Shown: one piece after another, positions 34,121 to 41,833 of the stretch
Numbering within the stretch: position 1 is the stretch's first letter
Layout: each line of letters starts with the position of its first letter
Source of the DNA: Moritella sp. 24
Lineage (GTDB): Bacteria; Pseudomonadota; Gammaproteobacteria; Enterobacterales; Moritellaceae
DNA: 64,000 nt
Reading direction: 5' to 3'
Assembly: GCF_018219155.1 (NCBI RefSeq)
Contig: NZ_CP056123.1
Location: forward strand, 2,179,505 to 2,243,504
The notes under the pieces: model-generated
Databases searched by the model: none
Told to the model about the DNA's origin: nothing
What the model saw: the letters and a program-made list of their open reading frames with translations, nothing else
Made by a program: the position numbers and the translations under genes

Positions 34121-36484
34121 ATGAAACAGAAAACGGATATTTCTAATGATCTATTTGGTCATTATGCTGAATGGGTTGTTAAGTGGCGCTGGTTATTAAT
34201 AATAACGTCAGTTGTTTTGGTCATGTTATTGAGTAGCGGTGGACGGTTACTTGCATTTAATAATGATTACCGCGTATTTTTTAGTCCGGACAATCCACAG
34301 CTCATAGAATACGAACAGCTACAACGCACTTATACTCAGATAGACAATATATTATTTGCGATTGTTCCTGAGGATGGCGAGGCATTTTCGACAAATGCAT
34401 TATCGGCGTTAGAAGAATTAACGACTAAATCTTGGTTATTACCTTATACCTTACGTGTTGATTCCCCTACAAATTTTCAACATACAACCGCTGAAGATGA
34501 TGATCTTTGGGTGCGTGATTTAATCACAGATAGTGCATTGATGACAGATCAACAAAGAGCCGAAGCGAGATATGTCGCTTTATCTGAACCATTTTTGAAT
34601 GGTCAATTAATTAATCCATCAGCATCTATAGCTGGTGTTAATGTTACATTTCAACTGCCACAAAAATCACTCGACGAAATACCTTTGCTTGTAGAGCAAG
34701 CGCGAGAACTCGTGTCGGAAATTGAAAATAAGTTTCAAGTTAAAATTCATTTAGCTGGCATGATCATGTTAAGTAATTCATTTTTCGAAGCTGCAACACT
34801 TGATATGACAACTCTTGTTCCAGCCATGTACCTGATTATTTTGTTTGTTGCTTTATTATTATTACGCTCGTTTACGGCCACGTTGGGAACACTAGTCGTG
34901 ATTATGTTTTCGATTATGTCTGGTATGGGCGTCGCTGGGTATATGGGGATCCAACTTACACCACCAGCTTTAGCTTCGATGACCATTATTATGACTCTAT
35001 CGGTTGCTGACTCAATTCATATATTAAGTACGATCATATCAAGTATGCGATCTGGAATGACGAAGTTGGCTGCAGTTAAAAATAGTGTTCGTATCAATGC
35101 ATCCCCTGTAATTTTAACGTCTGTGACGACGGCAATTGGTTTTTTATCAATGAATTTTAGTGAGTCTCCACCATTCCATGATCTTGGTAATATCACCGCC
35201 GTTGGTGTTATGGCTGCGATGTTACTTTCGTTAACGTTACTACCAGCGATGATGTTAGTACTTCCGTTACGAATAAAACAAGTGCAAACAAAATCAAAGA
35301 ATAGAATGGAAGGATTGGGGCGTTGGGTCATTCGTAAACAAAAACCTATTTTAATCGTATCAACTTTAATTTCTGTATTACTGCTGTCATTTATTCCTAA
35401 AAATACACTCAATGATAATTTTGTCGATTACTTTGACGAGTCGATGGCATTTAGACAAGCGAGTGAAATTATTGATGCGAAATTTACAGGTGTGTACCAA
35501 ATACAATACTCGCTCGATTCTGGTGAAGCAAATGGAGTAAGTGATCCTACATTTTTGAAAAAGGTAAGTGACTTTACAGATTGGTTACGTGACCAATCTG
35601 AAGTTAGACACGTCAATACCATTACAGATACGTTCAAACGTTTGAATATGAATTTACATAATGATGATGAAACATTCTATCGGTTACCTGAAGATGCTCA
35701 ATCAGCAGCACAATACTTACTGCTTTATGAACTCTCTTTACCTTATGGTTTAGACCTAAACAATCAACTTAACGTAAGTAAATCTTCAACACAAGTCATT
35801 GTTACTGTTAGTAATATGCCGTCTGGTGATCTAGTTGAAATTGCTGAACGTGGTAGTCATTGGCTAAAAGTAAATGCAGATATTGATGCAATTGGTGTCG
35901 GTCCAGCCGTGATGTTTTCGCATATTTCAGAGCGTAATATGCAAAGTATGATCGTCGGTACGTTGCTTGCTGTTGTGATTATTTCGGTGCTAATTGGCCT
36001 TGCATTACGTAGCGTTAAATTAGGTGTTGTCAGTTTGATTCCTAATTTGTTACCTGCAGGTTTAGCATTTGGGTTATGGGGCCTGTTTGTCGGAGAAGTG
36101 AACTTAGCTGTTGCGATGGTGACTGGTATGGTACTTGGTATTGTTGTTGACGATACCATTCATTTTTTAAGTAAATATCAACGCGCTCGTAGCGAGAAAA
36201 ACTTGTCACCAGAAGCGGCAATTCGTTATGCATTCTCGACAGTTGGTACTGCAATAGTGGTGACTTCATTTGTACTCATTGCTGGGTTTAGTGTTTTAGC
36301 GCAATCAAGTTTTGGCATGAATTCTAACATGGCTATTTTGACAGCCGTTGCAATCGCTATCGCTATGGTTGCCGATTTCTTATTACTGCCAGTGCTGTTA
36401 TTAAAAATGGAAGCATGGAGTAGTCACAGAAAGAAGCACCGTAGTGAGTTAAAAAGTTCGACGACTAATTTAGCATCTGCATAA
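34121..36484 (+). CDS. RND superfamily MMPL-type transporter
   Basis: A 787 aa inner-membrane exporter with two repeats, each a large periplasmic loop plus six helices, the short form of RND proteins that includes hopanoid- and lipid-exporting MMPL/HpnN-like transporters. The proton-relay Asp motifs are seen in each half: MTLSVADSIHIL near residue 292 and GIVVDDTIHFLSK near 673. The first helix is WRWLLIITSVVLVMLLSS. It is the first gene of an operon with an outer-membrane lipoprotein-sorting-type protein and a barrel-like protein, which suggests a lipid export path across the envelope. Repressed by the adjacent TetR, by inference. Confidence 0.9.
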   Translation: MKQKTDISNDLFGHYAEWVVKWRWLLIITSVVLVMLLSSGGRLLAFNNDYRVFFSPDNPQLIEYEQLQRTYTQIDNILFAIVPEDGEAFSTNALSALEELTTKSWLLPYTLRVDSPTNFQHTTAEDDDLWVRDLITDSALMTDQQRAEARYVALSEPFLNGQLINPSASIAGVNVTFQLPQKSLDEIPLLVEQARELVSEIENKFQVKIHLAGMIMLSNSFFEAATLDMTTLVPAMYLIILFVALLLLRSFTATLGTLVVIMFSIMSGMGVAGYMGIQLTPPALASMTIIMTLSVADSIHILSTIISSMRSGMTKLAAVKNSVRINASPVILTSVTTAIGFLSMNFSESPPFHDLGNITAVGVMAAMLLSLTLLPAMMLVLPLRIKQVQTKSKNRMEGLGRWVIRKQKPILIVSTLISVLLLSFIPKNTLNDNFVDYFDESMAFRQASEIIDAKFTGVYQIQYSLDSGEANGVSDPTFLKKVSDFTDWLRDQSEVRHVNTITDTFKRLNMNLHNDDETFYRLPEDAQSAAQYLLLYELSLPYGLDLNNQLNVSKSSTQVIVTVSNMPSGDLVEIAERGSHWLKVNADIDAIGVGPAVMFSHISERNMQSMIVGTLLAVVIISVLIGLALRSVKLGVVSLIPNLLPAGLAFGLWGLFVGEVNLAVAMVTGMVLGIVVDDTIHFLSKYQRARSEKNLSPEAAIRYAFSTVGTAIVVTSFVLIAGFSVLAQSSFGMNSNMAILTAVAIAIAMVADFLLLPVLLLKMEAWSSHRKKHRSELKSSTTNLASA

Positions 36485-36499
36485 TATAAGGATATAAAA

Positions 36500-37315
36500 A
36501 TGAACACATTTAACATTAAAAACAAAGTATTACGATTTTCATTATTGGCAATGTCATTATTTACTGCTGTTAATACAACAACTGCATTTGCTGAAACCTC
36601 ACAACAAAAAGGGCTCGCGATTGTAATTGAAGCTGATAAACGAGATCAAGGATTCGGTGATTCTTCAGCGTCGATGGAGATGATATTAACGAATCGACAT
36701 GGTGAAGAATCGATACGAATCATGCGTAACAAAACGATGGAGCAGGAAAATGACGGTGATAAATCACAGATAGTGTTTGATAATCCACGTGATGTAAAAG
36801 GCACTGCTTTCTTGTCTTATACACACCGAGAAGGCGCGGATGATCAATGGTTATATTTGCCCGCGCTAAAACGTGTTAAGCGAATCGCATCAAGTAATAA
36901 ATCTGGTCCATTTATGGGAAGCGAGTTTGCATTCGAAGATATCGCCTCGCAAGAAGTCAGTAAGTATAGTTATAACTATCTGAAAAATGAGAGCTTTGAT
37001 GGTCGTGAACATTATGTCATTGAGTTTGATCCAAAGGATTTAAAATCAGGTTATTCACGTCAGGAGGTATTTTTTGATACGGAGGAGTACCGTGTTTGGA
37101 AAGTAAATTACTTTAATCGTGGCGGTGAGTTACTTAAAACTTTATCGATTAGTGATTTTAATCAGTATCTCGGACAATATTGGCGTGCAGATACTTGGAG
37201 CATGATAAACCATAAAACCAGTAAAAAAACGGTACTTAATTTCAAAAATTGGAAGTTTGATAATGATTTTTCTGATCGCGATTTTAGCCGTAACAGCTTA
37301 TCGCGGGCGAGGTAA
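36500..37315 (+). CDS. Outer membrane lipoprotein-sorting protein (LolA-like fold)
   Basis: A 271 aa periplasmic protein with a signal peptide (FSLLAMSLFTAVNTTTAFAE) and the domain annotated as outer-membrane lipoprotein-sorting: GDSSASMEMILTNRHGEESI, WLYLPALKRVKRI, FMGSEFAFEDIAS, and FFDTEEYRVWKVNYF. This fold is related to LolA and carries hydrophobic ligands. It begins 15 bases after the MMPL transporter, and such pairs are common, so it probably receives or delivers the lipid that the transporter moves. AAGGATATAAAA precedes the ATG. Confidence 0.88.
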   Translation: MNTFNIKNKVLRFSLLAMSLFTAVNTTTAFAETSQQKGLAIVIEADKRDQGFGDSSASMEMILTNRHGEESIRIMRNKTMEQENDGDKSQIVFDNPRDVKGTAFLSYTHREGADDQWLYLPALKRVKRIASSNKSGPFMGSEFAFEDIASQEVSKYSYNYLKNESFDGREHYVIEFDPKDLKSGYSRQEVFFDTEEYRVWKVNYFNRGGELLKTLSISDFNQYLGQYWRADTWSMINHKTSKKTVLNFKNWKFDNDFSDRDFSRNSLSRAR

Positions 37316-37321
37316 GAAAGG

Positions 37322-38515
37322 ATGCATAAGATTTTACCTTTGGTCGCAGCATTTACATTAGCTGGCTTTATTCCAACCGGTGTTAGTGGTGAATTTTCAG
37401 GAAATATAGGCCTTGAAGCGACGTCATTTTTTGAACCTGCAATCTATGAAAATCAAGAAAATAGCTATGCGTCAATAAGTGCAAACGTTGATTATTATCA
37501 CGATTGGGATAATGGTGATCAACGTTTTGAAACGAGTTTGTTTGGGCGATTTGATAGTGATGATGAGCGAACACATGCTGATATTAGAGAGCTATATTAT
37601 TGGCGTGCGTTTAATAGTGTTGAATTGTATGCAGGGGTACGACAAGTATTTTGGGGCGTAACAGAATCGGCACATCTTGTTGATATTATTAATCAAACTG
37701 ACTTGGTTGAAAGTATAGATGGGGAAGAAAAACTTGGCCAACCTATGATTAATACCTTATATGAAACTGACTATGGTGCTTATGAATTGTTCATTTTGCC
37801 GGGTTTTAGAGAGCGTACATTTGCAGGTGAAGAAGGGAGATTACGAGCCAGTATTATTGTCGATCAGGATAACGCCACTTATGAATCTGATAAAGAGCAG
37901 TCTCACATTGATTATGCTTTTCGTTGGAGTCATGTTATTGATCTCGTTGATATAGGCTTGAGTTATTTTAACGGAACAGACCGAAACCCGGTACTTACCC
38001 CCAATGTTGATAGTAACGGTATTGTGGCGTTAACGCCTCATTATCGACAGATTCAGCAGTACGGTCTTGATGTTCAAGCGACGATTGAAGATTGGGCTTG
38101 GAAAATGGAGACCATTGCCGTACTACCTGATAGTGATGATAATTATTTTGCGTCGGTATCGGGTTTTGAATATACCCTTGTAGGGCTTTCTGGAAGCAGT
38201 ACCGATTTAGGACTTATTGTTGAATATCAATATGATCAGCGTGATGCTGATTTGGCGAGTTTACAACAAAATGATATCGTTGTTGGCACACGTTGGGTAT
38301 TGAATAATGCAGATAGTACTGAAATCCTATTAATAGGCAGTGCAGATCTCGATGATGATTCAGTTATTATGTCGATAGAAGCGCAGCATCGATTAACTGA
38401 TTACTGGAGTATGAGCGTAGAAGCACGATATTTTGGTAACTCGTCATTAGGCGATCCCACTTATGATTTACGTAAGGACAGTTACGCAAGAATTGAGTTT
38501 AATGGATACTTTTAA
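37322..38515 (+). CDS. Putative outer-membrane barrel protein of the MMPL operon (DUF1302-like)
   Basis: A 397 aa exported protein: signal peptide (ILPLVAAFTLAGFIPTGVSG), then amphipathic strands with many aromatic and acidic residues (IRELYYWRAFNSVELYAGVR, QVFWGVTESAHLVDIINQTD) and a C-terminal strand ending SYARIEFNGYF with a terminal Phe, as in barrel proteins. The WG(V/R)TE..H..D.IN segment recalls DUF1302-type proteins found with MMPL operons. It starts 6 bases after the upstream stop, with AAGAAAGG touching the ATG. It probably gives the system an outer-membrane part, by inference. Confidence 0.75.
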   Translation: MHKILPLVAAFTLAGFIPTGVSGEFSGNIGLEATSFFEPAIYENQENSYASISANVDYYHDWDNGDQRFETSLFGRFDSDDERTHADIRELYYWRAFNSVELYAGVRQVFWGVTESAHLVDIINQTDLVESIDGEEKLGQPMINTLYETDYGAYELFILPGFRERTFAGEEGRLRASIIVDQDNATYESDKEQSHIDYAFRWSHVIDLVDIGLSYFNGTDRNPVLTPNVDSNGIVALTPHYRQIQQYGLDVQATIEDWAWKMETIAVLPDSDDNYFASVSGFEYTLVGLSGSSTDLGLIVEYQYDQRDADLASLQQNDIVVGTRWVLNNADSTEILLIGSADLDDDSVIMSIEAQHRLTDYWSMSVEARYFGNSSLGDPTYDLRKDSYARIEFNGYF

Positions 38516-38527
38516 ATAGCTGATAAG

Positions 38528-38553
38528 CGACATTATTTTACTTAATAATGTCG
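38528..38553 (+). terminator. Hairpin after the MMPL operon
   Basis: CGACATTATT pairs with AATAATGTCG over 10 bp with a TTACTT loop, 12 bases after the stop of the barrel gene. No T tract follows. Confidence 0.55.
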
Positions 38554-38574
38554 TGACAGATAAGGATATCAATA

Positions 38575-38593
38575 TATAATGATAATCATTATC
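38575..38593. promoter_or_regulatory. Fur box
   Basis: TATAATGATAATCATTATC matches the 19-base Fur consensus GATAATGATAATCATTATC at 18 positions. It ends 21 bases before the start of the short-chain dehydrogenase gene, so iron-loaded Fur would block that promoter. Confidence 0.88.
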
Positions 38594-38614
38594 AATAACT
38601 AGGTGTCTAATAAT

Positions 38615-39247
38615 ATGAATGAAGTTGTTATATTTGGTGCGGCAAGTGGTTTAGGGCTTGCGATGGTCAATTACTTTACCAGTAAGGGAATATCAGTCAT
38701 TGGTATTGCACGTGATGTTGAAAAAAATGCACTTTCGACATTATGCGATAAAACGTATCAATGTGATGCAACGGATCAGGCGCAAGTTTCAGCTGTTGTC
38801 GAATTACTTAATAAAGACGCGATTGTGATTTCAACTATGGGTAGTTTCCGTGCAGATGTACCGGTTGATTATATTGGTCATCGACATCTTATTGATGCAT
38901 TAGAAAGTGCAGAGGTAAATCGATTTTTATTAGTAACTTCATTAGGTTGTGGTGATTCTTGGCAGTTTATGTCAGCGCGCTCTAAAGCAGGTTTTGGTAA
39001 CGCAGTAAGAGAAAAATCACTTGCAGAGTCTTACTTACAAACGAGCACATTAGATTTTACTATCTTACGACCGGGTGGACTCAAAGATGGTGACGTGACG
39101 AATACTGGAGAATTAACACAGCGTAAAGAGGTTCACGGTTTAATTCATCGTCATGAAGTTGCGCGATTAGCTCATCAGCTATTACTTGACGAAAATACAA
39201 AACAGAAAGTCTTTGAATGCGTTGATCCGACAATTGTTTACGGATGA
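38615..39247 (+). CDS. NAD(P)-binding Rossmann-fold oxidoreductase under Fur control
   Basis: A 210 aa atypical short-chain dehydrogenase/NmrA-like protein. It begins with the dinucleotide-binding loop VVIFGAASGLGLAMV (residues 3-17) and continues with VISTMGSFRADVP, FLLVTSLGCGDSW and LDFTILRPGGLKDGD, a layout like flavin/biliverdin reductase B or SDR_a5 proteins. The true substrate is unknown. A near-perfect Fur box at its promoter puts it in the iron-starvation response, which suggests a part in haem or siderophore use. The ATG at 38615 follows AGGTG; the in-frame GTG at 38603 overlaps that site. Confidence 0.82.
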   Translation: MNEVVIFGAASGLGLAMVNYFTSKGISVIGIARDVEKNALSTLCDKTYQCDATDQAQVSAVVELLNKDAIVISTMGSFRADVPVDYIGHRHLIDALESAEVNRFLLVTSLGCGDSWQFMSARSKAGFGNAVREKSLAESYLQTSTLDFTILRPGGLKDGDVTNTGELTQRKEVHGLIHRHEVARLAHQLLLDENTKQKVFECVDPTIVYG

Positions 39248-39319
39248 TTATTACTCCTCGTTATTCACTCATTATAACTTACGAGTACTGATATCAAGTA
39301 TACAAAGAGTTATGTAATA

Positions 39320-39362
39320 ATAAGGTCCTTGGCTCGATACGCATAGATAACAAGGACCTTAT
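39320..39362 (+). promoter_or_regulatory. Long hairpin that covers the MEKHLA ribosome binding site
   Basis: ATAAGGTCCTTG pairs with CAAGGACCTTAT over 12 bp, with a 19-base loop. The right arm contains AAGGA, the Shine-Dalgarno sequence of the ATG at 39365, so folding of the mRNA would block translation. Could be an RNA thermometer, a protein-bound operator, or a terminator-like element. Confidence 0.65.
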
Positions 39363-39364
39363 CA

Positions 39365-39817
39365 ATGAAACAACAACCCTGTTCAGAAAACGGATACCTT
39401 CATGAGCATGCCGATTTATTAATATCAAGTTACCAACGTCTCACGGGTAAAAAACTCATTGATAATCATGGTAGTAATGTCGCTAAAGCATTGTTTGAAG
39501 CTGATTTTGTCGTTGTATCACACGGCATCGAAAGCGATCCAATATTTAATTATGGCAACAAGTCGGCATTAACAGCATTTGAACTTAACTGGTTAGACTT
39601 TATCGCTCTACCATCAAGAAAGTCCGCAAAGCCAATGGATAGACATGAAAGGCAGGATTTACTTTCGAGAGTGACACAGTTTGGTTTTATTGATGATTAT
39701 CGTGGTTTGCGTATTTCCTCCACTGGTCGCACTTTTTGGATAGAAAACGCCACTGTGTGGAATCTTATTGATAACAATGGGGCTTTTCGTGGTCAAGCTG
39801 CTATGTTTAAACCATAG
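39365..39817 (+). CDS. MEKHLA domain protein
   Basis: A 150 aa single-domain protein of the MEKHLA family, a PAS-related fold also found at the C-terminus of plant HD-ZIP III factors. Signatures are LLISSYQRLTGKKL near residue 18, DFVVVSHGIESDPIFNYGN, LTAFELNWLDFIALPSR and FWIENATVWNLIDNNGAFRG followed by QAAMF. It is thought to sense small molecules or redox state, but the function in bacteria is open. The ribosome binding site AAGGA lies in a stable hairpin, so translation is probably regulated. Confidence 0.85.
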   Translation: MKQQPCSENGYLHEHADLLISSYQRLTGKKLIDNHGSNVAKALFEADFVVVSHGIESDPIFNYGNKSALTAFELNWLDFIALPSRKSAKPMDRHERQDLLSRVTQFGFIDDYRGLRISSTGRTFWIENATVWNLIDNNGAFRGQAAMFKP

Positions 39818-39888
39818 ACTTGCTAAATTACATTCTGTACAATCAGTTTCAAACTAATTCGGCATTTCAATTCTGCAATTAGTTCTCC

Positions 39889-39955
39889 CTTCGTATAACC
39901 CTAATGATATGGATTAGGGGTCTCTACCAGGAACCAATAATTCCTGATTACGAAG
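39889..39955 (+). promoter_or_regulatory. Purine riboswitch aptamer, adenine type
   Basis: P1 is formed by CTTCGTA (39889-39895) and TACGAAG (39949-39955). The core has the class hallmarks: TATAACCCTAATGATATGG, GTCTCTACCAGGAACC and TTCCTGATTACG, giving P2 and P3 with the usual kissing-loop partners. The base that pairs with the ligand (position 74 in the xpt numbering) is T39948 within GATTACG, which selects adenine; guanine types have C. The downstream gene is an adenine deaminase, in agreement. Confidence 0.93.
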
Positions 39956-39968
39956 AGTTTAGTACTTT

Positions 39969-40012
39969 AGTACTTTTCTCTTTGTAGTGTCTGTTATTAA
40001 AGAGAAGTACTT
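39969..40012 (+). promoter_or_regulatory. Expression-platform hairpin of the adenine riboswitch
   Basis: AGTACTTTTCTCTTT (39969-39983) and AAAGAGAAGTACTT (39999-40012) form a long stem with one bulge. The following bases are not a T tract, so control of translation is more likely than termination. TTCCT of the aptamer's P3 strand is complementary to the AGGAA ribosome binding site at 40026-40030, one possible switching mechanism. Confidence 0.6.
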
Positions 40013-40038
40013 AATAAATTTTATTAGGAACTTAAATT

Positions 40039-41043
40039 ATGAAACAATTTATTCAGAGCTTACCTAAAGTTGAACTTCATTTACACATCGAAGGCACTCT
40101 TGAGCCTGAGCTCATGTTTGAACTTGCTGCACGTAATAATATTACGCTGCCATTTAAATCATTCGAAGATGTTAGAGATGCTTACAATTTCCATAACCTC
40201 CAATCATTTTTAGACATTTATTATCAAGGTGCGAATGTATTAATCACAGAGCAAGATTTTTTCGATCTGACCTGGGCTTATTTACTCCGCTGTAAAAATG
40301 ATAATGTTGTACATACCGAAATATTTTTCGATCCGCAAACACACACTGAACGTGGGATTAGTTTTGATACTGTTGTTAACGGTATTCATAACGCCTTATC
40401 TAAAGCAGTTGAAGAACTGGGTATTACCAGTCAATTGATCATGTGTTTCTTACGTCACCTTGATGAAGAGTCTGCATTTACAACATTAAATCAATCACTT
40501 GAACATAAAGATAAGATTGTTGCGGTTGGTCTAGACTCATCTGAAAATGGTAATCCAGCGAGTAAATTTGAACGTGTTTTTAAAGCTGCCACGAAAGAAG
40601 GCTTTTTAGCTGTCGCGCATGCAGGCGAAGAAGGTGAGGCGAGTAATATCCGTGAAGCGTTAGACTTATTACAAATTACACGTATTGATCATGGTGTTCG
40701 CTGTTCTGATGATGAGAGTTTAGTGAAAGAGCTCGCAATGCAACGCACACCATTGACCGTTTGCCCTTTATCAAATATCAAACTTAAGGTATTTGATAAC
40801 ATGGAAGAACATAACATTGTTGCGCTATTACGAAAAAATGTATGCGTCACCATCAATTCTGATGATCCAGCATACTTTGGTGGTTACATGACTGATAATT
40901 TTATGGCTGTTAGTAATGCACATGAAATGTCTAAAGCTGAAATCGCACAATTCACATTTAATGCAATTGAGGCCAGTTTTATCCCGCAACGAGAAAAAAA
41001 CCGGTTGATGATGATAAATAAAGCTTATTTAGAGAATAATTAG
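40039..41043 (+). CDS. Adenine deaminase, adenosine-deaminase superfamily
   Basis: A zinc amidohydrolase of 334 aa that turns adenine into hypoxanthine and ammonia (purine salvage). Metal ligands are in VELHLHIEG (residues 11-19), a later His in AVAHAGEEG near 197, and Asp in [11 protein letters not shown] near 277. [15 protein letters not shown] and [10 protein letters not shown] are features of the adenine deaminase branch (Pseudomonas PA0148, fungal Aah1) rather than true adenosine deaminases; this assignment is supported by the adenine-type riboswitch in the leader. The ATG follows AGGAA by 8 bases. Confidence 0.92.
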   Translation: MKQFIQSLPKVELHLHIEGTLEPELMFELAARNNITLPFKSFEDVRDAYNFHNLQSFLDIYYQGANVLITEQDFFDLTWAYLLRCKNDNVVHTEIFFDPQTHTERGISFDTVVNGIHNALSKAVEELGITSQLIMCFLRHLDEESAFTTLNQSLEHKDKIVAVGLDSSENGNPASKFERVFKAATKEGFLAVAHAGEEGEASNIREALDLLQITRIDHGVRCSDDESLVKELAMQRTPLTVCPLSNIKLKVFDNMEEHNIVALLRKNVCVTINSDDPAYFGGYMTDNFMAVSNAHEMSKAEIAQFTFNAIEASFIPQREKNRLMMINKAYLENN

Positions 41044-41052
41044 TCATAGAAT

Positions 41053-41117
41053 CCCGTAAAAGTCTCATTTTTACGGGGAATAAAATAACGCTGTATTTAT
41101 ATACAGTGTTATTTTTA
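41053..41117. terminator. Double-hairpin terminator with CTG-N10-CAG centre (copy B)
   Basis: The first hairpin is CCCGTAAAA/TTTTACGGG. The second is AAAATAACGCTGTAT/ATACAGTGTTATTTT with a TTAT loop, followed by T-rich sequence on both strands. It lies between the convergent deaminase and the 79 aa gene and probably ends both. AAAAGTCTC and TTTTACGGGG are shared with the repeat at 61865. Confidence 0.8.
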
Positions 41118-41118
41118 G

Positions 41119-41358
41119 TTAGCTTAAATCGATACTTATCTGTTTAAAACCAACCTTTTGGGCATTCGCAGCTGCAGCATCAATACTCTTAAATGCACGT
41201 GGTGTATTTGACTCTTCACGTTGTGACGTCATCACGTGTACATTATTATTTGCTGTTTTTACAATTAATATGTAACCGTTCATTAATGGTGCGCGTTTAA
41301 TTATGACCGATTTCAGGCCTCCGTTATCAAACAAAACCTTCAACTCTTTAAGTTCCAA
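41119..41358 (-). CDS. Conserved hypothetical small protein
   Basis: A 79 aa protein, MELKELKVLFDNGGLKSVII..., ending AANAQKVGFKQISIDLS. I recall similar short proteins in Pseudomonas and marine genomes sometimes labelled plasmid replication RepB-like or ParC-like partition proteins, but I cannot confirm that label from sequence. No signal peptide or membrane segment. The start is TTG with AGG 11 bases upstream, a weak site. A double hairpin lies right after the stop. Confidence 0.6.
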   Translation of the reverse strand: MELKELKVLFDNGGLKSVIIKRAPLMNGYILIVKTANNNVHVMTSQREESNTPRAFKSIDAAAANAQKVGFKQISIDLS

Positions 41359-41833
41359 GCGAATATAACCTATGGATTGTAGAAAATATGAGGCATGTAT
41401 TTTACAATCAAAATGCGCTTATAAACAATCAAATTTTAAATTTGATTGTTTATGTTCAGGTTTAGTAAATGAATATGAGTAAATGAATAGGTATGATATA
41501 TATGAATGATTTCAATACTTAGCGTACCAAATACAGCAAGGGTACTTGTCACTGGGTCAATAACGGATGTTAAGCCATTCGTTTCTGATAACTCAGCGTC
41601 AAATATTAAGCTATCGTTTTCATGGCCTGTGAATAGCCTGTAGTGAATAGCCCTGAAGCTGAAAGACTCCTTAAAAATTCAAAATTCAAAATTCAAAATA
41701 AACGCCTTGTTGTAAGTTCCAGATAAGTAATGCTGCTTAATATAGTTTATCACTCTCTTTTATGGGCGCAGAAGTACCTTTCCCATACAAGTAGTCGGTA
41801 TTGGCATGGGAAGCTTTTTGGTTAATGATCTGG
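41359..41833. other. Intergenic region with a short tandem repeat and a possible gene remnant (475 bases)
   Basis: AAAATTC is repeated three times at 41674-41694. On the minus strand from 41678 to about 41430 a frame is open without a Met start (FTGHENDSLIFDAELSETNG...), preceded by AAGGAG; another frame reads SLSASGLFTTGYSQAMKTIA then stops. Together they look like a decayed gene fragment. Not identified. Confidence 0.4.

Noticed and set aside
41091-41106. LexA box regulating the deaminase or the 79 aa gene
   Set aside because: It lies at the 3' end of both convergent genes and forms part of a terminator hairpin, so promoter control there is unlikely.
41674-41700. CRISPR-like or satellite array
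   Set aside because: Only three 7-base units without spacers; too short for any array.
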